NCBI GenBank assembly: GCA_023132915.1 | Contig: JAGLXM010000105.1 | Span: 1 to 39,784, forward strand | From: Candidatus Bipolaricaulota bacterium | Lineage (GTDB): Bacteria; Bipolaricaulota; Bipolaricaulia; UBA7950; UBA9294 | Direction: 5' to 3' | Length of the DNA stretch: 39,784 nt | Shown: piece after piece, positions 16,989-26,722 of the stretch | How positions within the stretch are numbered: the stretch's first letter is position 1 | Layout of the letters: every line of letters starts with the position of its first letter | Translations under genes and position numbers: made by a program | The notes under the pieces: model-generated | Databases searched by the model: none | Told to the model about the DNA's origin: nothing | What the model saw: the letters and a program-made list of their open reading frames with translations, nothing else

Positions 16989-18056
16989 ATGTTTTACTAT
17001 GACTATGAACTGGGAAAAGCGACCGATGTCTTGGTCAATGAACTGCTTAAATTGAAGGAAGGCGAGACCTTCGTGATCACGGCCGATACGGAGAGTGATC
17101 CAACGGTGGTCGATGCGACCGCACGGGCTGCCTTCGCCGCTGGTGCAAAACCGATGGTGATTTGGCTCGCCTCACCGTTGGGTGTGGGAAAGGCCGCAGA
17201 CCCCATGTTGCCAGTGGACGCACTTACCGCCGTATTGAAAGAGGCGGATGCATGGGTCGAATACAACAACCAGTGGCTGCTCTATTCAACCCCCTATGAC
17301 ATCGCGATGAAGGAGAATAAAAAGCTTCGCCATCTGTGTCTTGTGGGAATGAGCGCCGACATGATGGTGCGCTGCATCGGGCGAGTGAACTATCCGGTCT
17401 TGAAGGAATTTGAGGAAAAGATCACCGAGATGACCAAGGCCGCCAAGCACGTACGGATGACCACGCCAGCCGGTGGAGACGTGGAGTTCGATCATGCAAA
17501 GAAGAACGGACGACCTGATCCAAATTACGTCTTCAGCGCCAGCCTTGGATACGCCAATGTGCCTGGATCCCATATGATGGCCGGGCAGATCGGGTGGTCG
17601 CCAGCTCTTGAGACGATAAATGGGACCATCGTCTTCGATGGGTCGCTCGTACCGCCGTGTACCGGTAAGCTTGAAGCCCCGGTCCGTCTCACTGTCAAAG
17701 ACGGAGAGATCGTCAAGATTGAGGGGGGGGCACAGGCCGCGGAATTTGAGGCATGGGTGGATAGCTTTAACCATCCCCGAATGAGAAGGTTGGCCCATGT
17801 CTGCTACGGATTTAACCCCGGCGCCCGGCTTTGTGGGGACATCTTGGAAGATGAGCGGGTTTGGGGGTGCACCGAGTGGGGCCTTGGCAACGTGGGTGCC
17901 ATCCTAATTCAACCGGACGGGATCCCCGCTCCCTCTCATAGCGATGGCATTTGCTTAAACACCTCCGTTTGGCTAGATGGGAACCAGATCATGGATAAGG
18001 GGAAGGTGTTGGACAAAGACCTGAAAAGGCTCGCCAAGGAACTCGGTAAAGAATAA
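16989..18056 (+). CDS. M29-like (aminopeptidase T / NicX-related) family protein, copy 1
   Basis: DYELGKATDVLVNELLKLKEGETFVITADTESDP...GARLCGDILEDERVWGCTEWGLGNVG...SHSDGICLNTSVWLDG. Confidence 0.75.
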   Translation: MFYYDYELGKATDVLVNELLKLKEGETFVITADTESDPTVVDATARAAFAAGAKPMVIWLASPLGVGKAADPMLPVDALTAVLKEADAWVEYNNQWLLYSTPYDIAMKENKKLRHLCLVGMSADMMVRCIGRVNYPVLKEFEEKITEMTKAAKHVRMTTPAGGDVEFDHAKKNGRPDPNYVFSASLGYANVPGSHMMAGQIGWSPALETINGTIVFDGSLVPPCTGKLEAPVRLTVKDGEIVKIEGGAQAAEFEAWVDSFNHPRMRRLAHVCYGFNPGARLCGDILEDERVWGCTEWGLGNVGAILIQPDGIPAPSHSDGICLNTSVWLDGNQIMDKGKVLDKDLKRLAKELGKE

Positions 18057-18068
18057 GGAGGGAGCGCC

Positions 18069-19118
18069 GTGCCAGTATACTACGACTATGAATTGGGTAG
18101 AGCAGCAACCACCCTGACGAAAGAGCTGTTTAAGCTAAAGCCGGGGGAGACGTTCGTGATCACGGCTGACACGGAGAGCGATCCCCAAGTCGTTGACGCC
18201 ACGGCGAGGGCCGCTTTTGCACTTGGAGCCAAGCCGATGGTGATCTGGGTGGCCTCTCCCTTGGGTGTTGGGAAGGGTGCCGATCCCATGTTGCCGCTTG
18301 CGGCGCTAACTGCCGCGTTGAAGGCGGCCGATGCGTGGGTCGAGTTTAATAATAAGTGGCTGCTTTATTCAACGCCGTTTGATATCGCAATGAAGGAGAA
18401 CAACCGGCTTCGGTATCTCTGCCTTGTGGGAATGGATGCCGATATGATGGTGCGCTGCATCGGCCGGGTCGATTACCCGATCTTGAAGGAGTTTGAGGAA
18501 ACCATTACCAAGATGACCAAGAAGGCAAAGCATGTTCGCTTGACCACCCCTGCTGGGGAAGATGTCGCCTTCGACAACGATCCAGAAAGACCGATCTCGT
18601 GTGAAACCGGCTATGCAGATACCCCTGGGCCCCACATGATGGCCGGTCAAATCGGCTGGGCGCCAGCCTTCGAATCGATCAACGGGGTCATCGTCTTCGA
18701 CGGCTCGTTGGTCCCTCCGTTTTTGGGGGTCCTTGAGGAGCCGGTCAAGCTCCATGTCGAGCGGGGAAAGGTCGTCAAGTTCGAAGGTGGCAAGGAAGCG
18801 GTGGAGTATGAGGCCTGGCTTCGGAGCTTCAATGATCCGATGATGCTCCGGCTGGCTCATGTCTGCTATGGGTTCAATCCCGGGGCACGTCTTTCCGGGG
18901 ATATCCTGGAGGATGAACGGGTCTGGGGCGGCACCGAGTGGGGCCTGGGCCAAGTCGGTTTGATGTATATCCCACCCGATGGCATCAAAGGGGCCTCGCA
19001 TACTGACGGGATCTGCCTCAACACCTCGGTCTGGCTTGATGGCAAACAGATCACCGACAAGGGGAAGGTGATCGCTCCAGAGCTTCTTCCTCTGTTAAAA
19101 AAGCTAGGTAAGGGCTAA
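18069..19118 (+). CDS. M29-like (aminopeptidase T / NicX-related) family protein, copy 2
   Basis: Close paralog of 16989-18056 along its full length (YYDYELGRAATTLTKELFKLKPGETFVITADTESDPQVVDATARAAFALGAKPMVIW...). Confidence 0.75.
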   Translation: MPVYYDYELGRAATTLTKELFKLKPGETFVITADTESDPQVVDATARAAFALGAKPMVIWVASPLGVGKGADPMLPLAALTAALKAADAWVEFNNKWLLYSTPFDIAMKENNRLRYLCLVGMDADMMVRCIGRVDYPILKEFEETITKMTKKAKHVRLTTPAGEDVAFDNDPERPISCETGYADTPGPHMMAGQIGWAPAFESINGVIVFDGSLVPPFLGVLEEPVKLHVERGKVVKFEGGKEAVEYEAWLRSFNDPMMLRLAHVCYGFNPGARLSGDILEDERVWGGTEWGLGQVGLMYIPPDGIKGASHTDGICLNTSVWLDGKQITDKGKVIAPELLPLLKKLGKG

Positions 19119-19151
19119 GTTTTATTGCCGCTTTTGGGAAAAGGGGGCGTC

Positions 19152-20231
19152 GTGAACGAAAGGTTAGTCAATACGTTTTTTGAGATGGTGAAAATCGACA
19201 GCGAATCGGGAGAGGAAAAGAAGTTTATCGCCTACTTAAAAGACCTCTTCACTCGAGAGTTCCAGGCGGAATGCACCACCGATGATTATGGGAATCTCGT
19301 CGTGAGACTCGCTGCCAAGAATTCCACCCGTACGGAGCCGGTCTTCTTCAGCGTCCATGCGGATACGGTCAAACCAGGCAAAGGGATCGAACCCGTCCTG
19401 GAAAGCGGGGTCATTCGCTCAAAGGGGGATACCATCTTGGGAGCCGATGACAAGGCCGGTATTGCTGAGCTCGTGGAAGCCCTAAGGACTGCCGATCGAC
19501 ACCCCCCGCTGGAGATTGTCGTCTCGAGGGAGGAAGAGATTGGACTGGTGGGGGCAAAGCATCTTGACACCACGTTGCTGAAATCAAAGATGGGATTCCT
19601 GATCGATATGGATGCCTTGGACGCTGTCGTCATCGGTGGGCCATCCCACATGATTATCGACATTGAGATCACCGGCAAAGCGGCCCACGCTGGGATGGAA
19701 CCGGAGAAGGGAATCTCCGCCATCAAGGCGGCAAGCTATGCGATCGCCATGCTGAAGGAAGGTTGGATCGACGAGGAGACGACGGTCAACGTGGGGATCA
19801 TCGAAGGCGGTGAGATTCGAAACGGGGTTCCGGAGAAGGCCAAAATCAAGGCCGAATGTCGCAGCCTTACCCATGAAAAATGCCTCACGCAGAGTGAGCT
19901 GATCAAAGACGTCTTCGAGACCGCTGCCAAATCGATCGGCGCGCGCACACAGGTCAAGATGGAGTTGGCCTACAAGGTGGTGAGAATCCCCGAAGACGCC
20001 GAAGTGGTCACCATCGCCAAGAAGGCTGTGGAAGCGGTGGGGCTAAAACCCAAAGTGCGGGTGATATGTGGCGGCACCGATGGTTCCATTTACAACGAGA
20101 AAGGGATTCAGACAGTCGTCATCGGAATGGGCGGGGTGGCAGAACACTCCAAGGATGAGCACATCGCCGTAGCGGATATGGAGAAAGCAGTGGGCATGAT
20201 CCAACACATCTTGGAAGCAGTGAGTGAGTAG
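19152..20231 (+). CDS. M20 family peptidase (peptidase T-like)
   Basis: FSVHADTVKPGKGIEPVL...ILGADDKAGIAELVEAL...VSREEEIGLVGAKHLD...GKAAHAGMEPEKGISA...GGTDGSIYNEKGI. GTG start at 19152 after AAGGGGG RBS. Confidence 0.92.
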   Translation: MNERLVNTFFEMVKIDSESGEEKKFIAYLKDLFTREFQAECTTDDYGNLVVRLAAKNSTRTEPVFFSVHADTVKPGKGIEPVLESGVIRSKGDTILGADDKAGIAELVEALRTADRHPPLEIVVSREEEIGLVGAKHLDTTLLKSKMGFLIDMDALDAVVIGGPSHMIIDIEITGKAAHAGMEPEKGISAIKAASYAIAMLKEGWIDEETTVNVGIIEGGEIRNGVPEKAKIKAECRSLTHEKCLTQSELIKDVFETAAKSIGARTQVKMELAYKVVRIPEDAEVVTIAKKAVEAVGLKPKVRVICGGTDGSIYNEKGIQTVVIGMGGVAEHSKDEHIAVADMEKAVGMIQHILEAVSE

Positions 20232-20235
20232 AGCC

Positions 20236-20760
20236 ATGGATCTCCAGGACGCAATTCGAGGACGCCGAAGCATAAGAGCATTTCGTAACGAGGAAGTACC
20301 AAGGGATTTGCTAGCCCAACTCATAGAAGCGGCGATTTGGGCTCCCTCGGCCAGCAATGCTCAAACGTGGCGTTTTGTGATAGTGACTGAGCCTAAACGT
20401 ATCCGCAGCATCAAGACTGTGAGTCCAGGGCTCCTTGGGGATCCAGCGGCGGTGATCGCCGTCTGTCAGGACTTAGCCGCGGCGCGTGAGCGGGGCGGAA
20501 CACTGGGTGAGACGTTCTTAGCACCAGTGGACGCCGCGATGGCGACCGAGAACCTCCTTCTGGCTGCGTATGCAGAGGGCTTGGGGACCTGCGTAATTGC
20601 CTCCTTTCATCGCGGTGCAGTTGGACGAGTTCTTGGCCTGCCAGAGGGGATCGAGCCGATGCTGCTCGTCTCCGTAGGCTGGCCAGCAGAGGCCCCTCCA
20701 GCCCCCTCACGCAGCAGAGAAGGCAGGGTATTCTTTGAGGTGTATAATGGGTCAGGCTGA
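20236..20760 (+). CDS. Nitroreductase family protein
   Basis: MDLQDAIRGRRSIRAFRNEEVPRDLLAQLIEAAIWAPSASNAQTWRFVIV...AAYAEGLGTCVIASF. Confidence 0.92.
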   Translation: MDLQDAIRGRRSIRAFRNEEVPRDLLAQLIEAAIWAPSASNAQTWRFVIVTEPKRIRSIKTVSPGLLGDPAAVIAVCQDLAAARERGGTLGETFLAPVDAAMATENLLLAAYAEGLGTCVIASFHRGAVGRVLGLPEGIEPMLLVSVGWPAEAPPAPSRSREGRVFFEVYNGSG

Positions 20761-21088
20761 GTTGGAAGAGCGCCTCTTCGAGCTCGTCGGCTACATGGTG
20801 ACAAGCGGGCGGAATCTTCTCGATGAGACCTCGCTTTACGGTCCCTTTCGGCTGCTGGACGCCGCGAGTCGGCTGATCTTATTACTGGAAGATGAAGAAA
20901 TAATTAGCTCTCGTCTCTCCACTATTCGAGAGCGGATCGACGCGGGCAAGTACTCCGTCATGACGAGTCCCGGGGAGTTTCGAACGTTCCTGGACTCTCT
21001 GGTGGACGCCCTGGTCGATCACATGAATCCCGGCAAAGAAAAAGGAGGTGATCAATTAGGAAAAAGAACTGAAATCAGCAGAGGGTAG
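20747..21088 (+). CDS. DUF6092-like small protein, unknown function
   Basis: MGQAELEERLFELVGYMVTSGRNLLDETSLYGPFRLLDAASRLILLLEDEE...; overlaps the nitroreductase end. Confidence 0.6.
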   Translation: MGQAELEERLFELVGYMVTSGRNLLDETSLYGPFRLLDAASRLILLLEDEEIISSRLSTIRERIDAGKYSVMTSPGEFRTFLDSLVDALVDHMNPGKEKGGDQLGKRTEISRG

Positions 21089-21125
21089 TACACACGTTGT
21101 TTCACGTTGTTTGGAGGTGAAAGGT

Positions 21126-22700
21126 ATGAAGCGCGGTGCAGTGTTTTGTCTAGTTGGTTTGCTTGTGTTAGGCGTTGGTTTGATTGGCTGGGCCGGAGGA
21201 AGCCTTCGAGTCACCTTTGCCTGGCCTACATACGCTGATCCGGCGGTGGGTTCAGACTATTCGAGTTCTTCCACTCTAGTCAACCTCTATGACTCGCTCG
21301 TCTACCCGGTCCTGGGTGGTTACGTGACAGCTAACCTGGCCCAAGTCTGGGAAGTATCGGGCGACGGGTTGACCCGGACATTCTACCTGAGGTCGGGGGT
21401 CAAGTTCCACGACGGCACCGAATTCACCGCTGAGGATGTCAAGTTCAGCATGGATCGGTTGCAGACTATCGGTGAGGGATATGCCTACTTGTTCGATGCG
21501 GTAGAGAGCACCGAAGTCGTCGATGGCTATACGGTTAGGTTCCATATGTCTCGACAAAGTGGGCCGTTCCTTACCAACATCGTCAGGCTCTATGTTCTAA
21601 ACAAGGACCTCGTGATGGCGAATCTCGAGGATGGTCCTTACGGGGACTTCGGCGACTACGGTAAGAAGTACCTCCTGACCCATGACGCTGGCTCCGGGGC
21701 CTATACGATAAAGGAGTTTCCCCTGGAGGAGTACGTGCTCATGGAGAAGTTCCCCGATTACTGGGGGATGGTCGATCCCGATGCTCCTGATCTGGTCAAG
21801 TTCATCGCCACTACGGAACCCATGACCGTCAGAACGATGCTGGCCAATAAGGAGCTTGAGATCTCCGACCAGTGGCAGACGTCGGAAAGCTTGGCGGCGC
21901 TCGATGCGATGGAAGGAGTGGATATCGCGAAGTTCTATATGGGTGGTGTTTTCTTCTACATGATCCACAACAAAAAGCCTCCCACTGACGATATCCACTT
22001 CCGCAAGGCCATGGCGTGGGCGTTTGACTACGAGACCGCGGCTGCGCTGGATCTGAGCCATCCGGCGCATGGACCAGTTGCCGTTGACTACCCTGGATGG
22101 AATCCGGATGTATTTACCTATCATCAAGATCTGGACAAAGCCATGGAAGAGTTGCGGCAATCGAAGTACTATGACCAGCTTGACGATTATCCGGTCGATC
22201 TACACTGGTGTTCCTTAGTACCTACGGAAGAGAAGCCAGCACTCCTGTTTCAGGCGAACATGGCCGAGATCGGGATCAAGGTGAACGTCATCAGAACCCC
22301 ATGGATGACGATGATCGATGAAATGGCGGACATGGAGAAAAGTCCGCACATCGAGACGATCTACGTCTCTCCTCACTGGCCTGAGGCTGGTTCGATGCTG
22401 GAGTCGCGGTATCTCTCAAGTTCCGCTGCAACATGGGAGCAAAACGAATGGCTGCTCGATCCGTACTACGATGAGGCTGTTGCGGATGCTTTAGCAACCG
22501 TCAATATGGAAGAAAGGTTTGCGAAATACCACGACCTTCAGGATTACATTGTGGACCTCTGCCCCTCAATTTTCGTGAACGATCAACTGGAGAGACATGC
22601 CTACCAGAGCTATGTTGACTGGCCGGCAGCCAGGGGTCTGGTCATTAAAATAATGGGATACAACATGGACGCGCGCTTCATCAAGGTACTGCCACACTAG
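21126..22700 (+). CDS. ABC transporter solute-binding protein, family 5 (SBP_bac_5), canonical order
   Basis: Signal peptide; NLAQVWEVSGDGLTRTFYLRSGVKFHDGTEFTAEDVKFSMDR...HFRKAMAWAFDYETAAALDLSHPAHGPV. Confidence 0.93.
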   Translation: MKRGAVFCLVGLLVLGVGLIGWAGGSLRVTFAWPTYADPAVGSDYSSSSTLVNLYDSLVYPVLGGYVTANLAQVWEVSGDGLTRTFYLRSGVKFHDGTEFTAEDVKFSMDRLQTIGEGYAYLFDAVESTEVVDGYTVRFHMSRQSGPFLTNIVRLYVLNKDLVMANLEDGPYGDFGDYGKKYLLTHDAGSGAYTIKEFPLEEYVLMEKFPDYWGMVDPDAPDLVKFIATTEPMTVRTMLANKELEISDQWQTSESLAALDAMEGVDIAKFYMGGVFFYMIHNKKPPTDDIHFRKAMAWAFDYETAAALDLSHPAHGPVAVDYPGWNPDVFTYHQDLDKAMEELRQSKYYDQLDDYPVDLHWCSLVPTEEKPALLFQANMAEIGIKVNVIRTPWMTMIDEMADMEKSPHIETIYVSPHWPEAGSMLESRYLSSSAATWEQNEWLLDPYYDEAVADALATVNMEERFAKYHDLQDYIVDLCPSIFVNDQLERHAYQSYVDWPAARGLVIKIMGYNMDARFIKVLPH

Positions 22701-22763
22701 TGAGCCGGCAGTAGGGCGCGTTCGAGGCTAGATAGAGAGGAGAAGCTTTAAGAACGTCAGGGA

Positions 22764-22787
22764 GGGGGCAGCTCAATCCTGCCCCTT
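22764..22787 (+). terminator. Stem-loop between SBP and permease (candidate attenuator)
   Basis: GGGGCAG (22765-22771) pairs with CTGCCCC (22779-22785), followed by TTCTCT. Confidence 0.5.
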
Positions 22788-22805
22788 CTCTACTGGAGGC
22801 AAAGC

Positions 22806-23834
22806 ATGAGGTTTGGAATCTTTCTTCTAAAGAGGTTACTGCACTCGGTCTTTGTCCTTCTCGGGCTCTCAATCCTTATTTTTATCATCGCCCGGGTGAT
22901 GCCGGGAGACCCGGCGAGGGCAGCCCTGGGACCAAGAGCTCCGGAGTGGGCTGTGCAGAGGGTGAGGGAGAGTATGTACCTAGATAAACCCCTCTATGCT
23001 CAATACTACTATTGGTTGAGGGATGCGCTTCATGGCGACTTTGGAGAATCGCTGGTGACGCGCCGCGACGTTTCAACCGATGTCAAGGAATTCCTTCCAG
23101 CAACCATGGAGTTGGCCCTCTTCTCCGGTGTGATCATGGCAGTCTTTGGGATACTTCTGGGGGCGATCTCTGCGAGATACAGCAACACCTGGGTCGATAA
23201 TGTGGTCCGAGTGGGCTCTTACGTCGGGGTCTGCACTCCCTCCTTCGTATTTGCGGTTCTCTTTTTGCTGGCCTTCGGCTACGTTTTACATATCCTACCC
23301 AGCATTGGTAGGCTCAGCCCGGGGGTGACCAAGCCACCGGTGATCACTGGCATGATCATCTTTGATGGCCTGATCACCGGCAACTTCCACGCTGTGGGCG
23401 ACACCCTGTGGCACCTCATCATGCCCGGCGTCGCTTTGGCTTTAGGGGGTATGTCGCAGGAGGCCCGCATTACGCGTTCGGCCATGTCCGATAACTTGAA
23501 GAAGGACTACATCGCTGCCGAAAGGGCGCAGGGCATTCCGGAGCGGGTCATCAATCTGCGCTATCTCCTACGGCCATCGCTCATTCCGACGGTCTCCATA
23601 CTGGGCCTTGACTTTGCGGCACTGTTGGCCAATGCCTTTATCGTCGAGTTGATCTTCAATTGGCCCGGGGTGTCTCGCTACGGGATCAACGCCATGCTGA
23701 GCAAGGATCTGAACGCCATCATCGCCGTCATCATGGTGATGGGGGTGGTGTTTATCATCATGAATATCATCGTGGATATCGTGGTGACGTTCCTCGATCC
23801 GAGGATCCGACTGGGGGCGGAAAGGAGCAAGTAG
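22806..23834 (+). CDS. Peptide ABC transporter permease, DppB type
   Basis: FIIARVMPGDPARAALG...DYIAAERAQGIPERVINLRYLLRPSLIPTVSILGLDF...VELIFNWPGVSRYGI. Confidence 0.94.
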   Translation: MRFGIFLLKRLLHSVFVLLGLSILIFIIARVMPGDPARAALGPRAPEWAVQRVRESMYLDKPLYAQYYYWLRDALHGDFGESLVTRRDVSTDVKEFLPATMELALFSGVIMAVFGILLGAISARYSNTWVDNVVRVGSYVGVCTPSFVFAVLFLLAFGYVLHILPSIGRLSPGVTKPPVITGMIIFDGLITGNFHAVGDTLWHLIMPGVALALGGMSQEARITRSAMSDNLKKDYIAAERAQGIPERVINLRYLLRPSLIPTVSILGLDFAALLANAFIVELIFNWPGVSRYGINAMLSKDLNAIIAVIMVMGVVFIIMNIIVDIVVTFLDPRIRLGAERSK

Positions 23835-23835
23835 G

Positions 23836-24723
23836 ATGACACGCAACTCGCAGCCGACGTTTTGGTCAAGAAAACGAGAGGGATTTGGACGGGGTTGGTA
23901 CAAGTTCTCCCGAAATCCCCTGTCTCTTGTGGGACTGTCCCTTGTCCTTCTCATTGCCTTCTTGGCGGTTTTTGCCCCGTTTGTTTCGCCTTACCCCAGG
24001 CACGCGGGGGTGTTTGTGAACTTCGCTGAGGCAAGCCAACCTCCCAGTTTGCGACACCTCTTTGGCACCGATGTATTCGGCCGAGACATCCTGAGCCGAA
24101 TATTCTTTGGATTCAGATTTTCCTTGATGATGGGGGTTGTTGTGCTCGCACTGGTTGTCCCTCCAGGAGTTATCTTGGGTTTAACTGCCGGCTATTTCAA
24201 AGGATCCTGGATAGATACGGTGATCATGCGGTTTACGGACGTCTTTCTTGCTGTTCCCCCTCTCATTCTTGCCTTAGCCATCTGCTCGGTCTTGCCCCCG
24301 AACATATTCAATGCCATGATGGCAGTTTCTCTGATGTGGTGGCCCTGGTATTGTCGATTGGTGTATGGGCTCTCCTCATCGCTTCGAAATGAATTCTTTG
24401 TAGAAGCCGCCGAACTGACCGGTGCCAGCCGGTTCCATATCCTCTTCAAGGAAGTCCTCCCCAATTGCGTCTCCCCCATCTTCACCAAGATAAGTTTAGA
24501 CATGGGCTGGGTGATCCTGATCGGTGCGACCCTGAGCTTTGTTGGGCTTGGGGTGCAGCCACCGAAACCGGGCTTAGGCACGATGGTCGCCGACGGTCGT
24601 ATTTATATGCCGGATCAATGGTGGATCACGGTATTTCCGGCGCTGGCAATCATGTTCGTCGTTCTGGGGTTCAACCTGTTAGGGGATGGATTGCGCGATC
24701 TGTTTGCAGTAGAGGAGGTCTAG
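23836..24723 (+). CDS. Peptide ABC transporter permease, DppC type
   Basis: SLRHLFGTDVFGRDILSRIFFGFRFSLMMGVVVL...FVEAAELTGASRFHILFKEVLPNCVSPI...FVVLGFNLLGDGLRDLF. Confidence 0.94.
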   Translation: MTRNSQPTFWSRKREGFGRGWYKFSRNPLSLVGLSLVLLIAFLAVFAPFVSPYPRHAGVFVNFAEASQPPSLRHLFGTDVFGRDILSRIFFGFRFSLMMGVVVLALVVPPGVILGLTAGYFKGSWIDTVIMRFTDVFLAVPPLILALAICSVLPPNIFNAMMAVSLMWWPWYCRLVYGLSSSLRNEFFVEAAELTGASRFHILFKEVLPNCVSPIFTKISLDMGWVILIGATLSFVGLGVQPPKPGLGTMVADGRIYMPDQWWITVFPALAIMFVVLGFNLLGDGLRDLFAVEEV

Positions 24724-24729
24724 ATCTTG

Positions 24730-25710
24730 ATGTCTGAACCTCTGCTTACGATACAGAATTTGCATGTCGGCTTTGATATCTACGGCGGACACCTCAAGGT
24801 GCTCGATGGGGTGAACTTCGCCGTCGGCAAGGGAGAGAAGGTTGGCCTGGTCGGGGAGACCGGGTGTGGGAAGACGACTACCATGAAGTCCGTGATGAGA
24901 ATCCTTCCTATGCCACCGGGGAAGATCACCGATGGAGAGATCGTCTATAAAGGGAGGGATCTTCTGCGTGTGAACCTAAAGAAGGTTTGGGGGGTCAAGG
25001 GTAAGGGGATATCAATGATCTTCCAGGATCCCACAGCGGCTCTCAATCCCGTGTTCACGATCGGACGACAACTGATGGATGTGGTTAAGTACTCAAGGGA
25101 CACGGGTAAAGACCACTCCGGAGACAACATACGGGAACGAGCTATCCGTGCGCTCAAAGATGTGGCCATGCCCGATCCAGAAAGAATATTGTCGAACTAT
25201 CCTATTCAATTAAGTGGAGGAATGCGGCAACGAATCTGCATCGCCATGGCTCTTGTCACCGGATCGGAGCTTCTGATCGCTGATGAGCCTACAACGTCGC
25301 TGGATGTCACCATTCAGGACCAAGTACTCCGTCTGTTGGGAAACTTGGTAGAAGAGAAGGGGAACTCGACGATCTTTATCACACACTCGCTAGGAATCGT
25401 CAGGGAGTGGACCAACCGGGTGTATGTGATGTACGCTGGGAGCATGGTTGAAGCCGCACCGACCAAGGAACTCTTCTCCAAGCCACTGCATCCGTACACC
25501 CAGGGCTTGATGAAGGCCGTCCCCAAGCTGACCGGGGAGGGGATTGCCGAGGGCGTCACCGGGAGGATTCCCAATTATCTCACACCGCCGTCGGGGTGTC
25601 GATTCCATCCTCGCTGTCCGCATGTGATGCCAATCTGCAAGGAGAAAAGACCCCCCTTCTTTGATGTCGGGAACACGCATCAAGTAGCCTGTTTCCTTTA
25701 TAAGGAGTGA
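24730..25710 (+). CDS. Peptide ABC transporter ATP-binding protein, DppD type
   Basis: GETGCGKTTTMKSVMRILP, LSGGMRQRICIAMAL, LIADEPTTSLDVT, GCRFHPRCPHVMPIC. Confidence 0.94.
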   Translation: MSEPLLTIQNLHVGFDIYGGHLKVLDGVNFAVGKGEKVGLVGETGCGKTTTMKSVMRILPMPPGKITDGEIVYKGRDLLRVNLKKVWGVKGKGISMIFQDPTAALNPVFTIGRQLMDVVKYSRDTGKDHSGDNIRERAIRALKDVAMPDPERILSNYPIQLSGGMRQRICIAMALVTGSELLIADEPTTSLDVTIQDQVLRLLGNLVEEKGNSTIFITHSLGIVREWTNRVYVMYAGSMVEAAPTKELFSKPLHPYTQGLMKAVPKLTGEGIAEGVTGRIPNYLTPPSGCRFHPRCPHVMPICKEKRPPFFDVGNTHQVACFLYKE

Positions 25711-26672
25711 CACCAGTGACAGAAGAGATACTAACCGTTAAAGATTTGAAGAAGTACTTTCTCACCAGCCGCGGCACGGTGAGAGCCGTCGATGGGATCA
25801 GTTTCTCTATTAAAGAGGCAGAGACGTTAGGATTGGTCGGGGAATCGGGTTCAGGGAAGAGCACGGTGGCCTATACCATCATGGGAATGTACCGCCCCAC
25901 TGCAGGAGAGATTTGCTTTCGGGGGCAGGATATCAGCAGAGAGGCCCGCAAGCGTTCGAAGGCTTTGAAGAAACAGATCCAAATCGTCTTTCAGGACCCG
26001 GGCTCCTCGCTCAACCCTCGAAGAAGCATCAAGCAGATCCTGGAGCTGCCCTTAAAAGTCCACGGACTCTCTAAAGATAGGTCGGGAACACAACAGGTGG
26101 AGAGGCTTCTAGAGATGGTCGAGCTGCCGCTTGATTATATGTATAAATACACGGAAGCGATCGGCGGTGGGGAGAAGCAGATGGTGGCGATCGCCCGGGC
26201 CCTGGCCACCGATCCCTCTTTCGTGGTCTTAGATGAGCCGACCTCGGCGTTGGACGTTTCGGTGCAGGCCAAGATCATCAATCTGCTGCTGAACTTGCAG
26301 CGGGAGCTTCACCTCACCTACCTCTTCATCACGCATGATTTGAGTCTGATGCGGAATGTGTCAACCAGGGTGGCAATCATGTATTTGGGCAAGATCTGTG
26401 AGGTGGCTTCTGCAGCAGAGTTCTTCCAGAACCCAATTCATCCCTATACTCGAATGCTACTTTCCTCGATCCCGGTTGTGTCTGAAGAGGAAGAGGCGTT
26501 CAAGCCGAAGAAGGTCCTCTCTCGGGGCGAGATCCCCAGTCCGGTGAACGTTCCTCCTGGGTGCAGCTTCCATCTGCGCTGCTCTGTGAAAAAGGACATC
26601 TGCTCCACAGACGATCCGGTAATGGTGGAAATCGGTGAGGGGCACACCGTCCGATGCCATTCCTCCCCCTAG
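25707..26672 (+). CDS. Peptide ABC transporter ATP-binding protein, DppF type
   Basis: GESGSGKSTVAYTIMG, IGGGEKQMVAIARAL, VVLDEPTSALDVS, GCSFHLRCSVKKDIC. Confidence 0.93.
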   Translation: MTPVTEEILTVKDLKKYFLTSRGTVRAVDGISFSIKEAETLGLVGESGSGKSTVAYTIMGMYRPTAGEICFRGQDISREARKRSKALKKQIQIVFQDPGSSLNPRRSIKQILELPLKVHGLSKDRSGTQQVERLLEMVELPLDYMYKYTEAIGGGEKQMVAIARALATDPSFVVLDEPTSALDVSVQAKIINLLLNLQRELHLTYLFITHDLSLMRNVSTRVAIMYLGKICEVASAAEFFQNPIHPYTRMLLSSIPVVSEEEEAFKPKKVLSRGEIPSPVNVPPGCSFHLRCSVKKDICSTDDPVMVEIGEGHTVRCHSSP

Positions 26673-26722
26673 TGAGTGGAACCGCACGCGAGGACGGGCA
26701 AATACCCCATGAGGAGGCAGGT

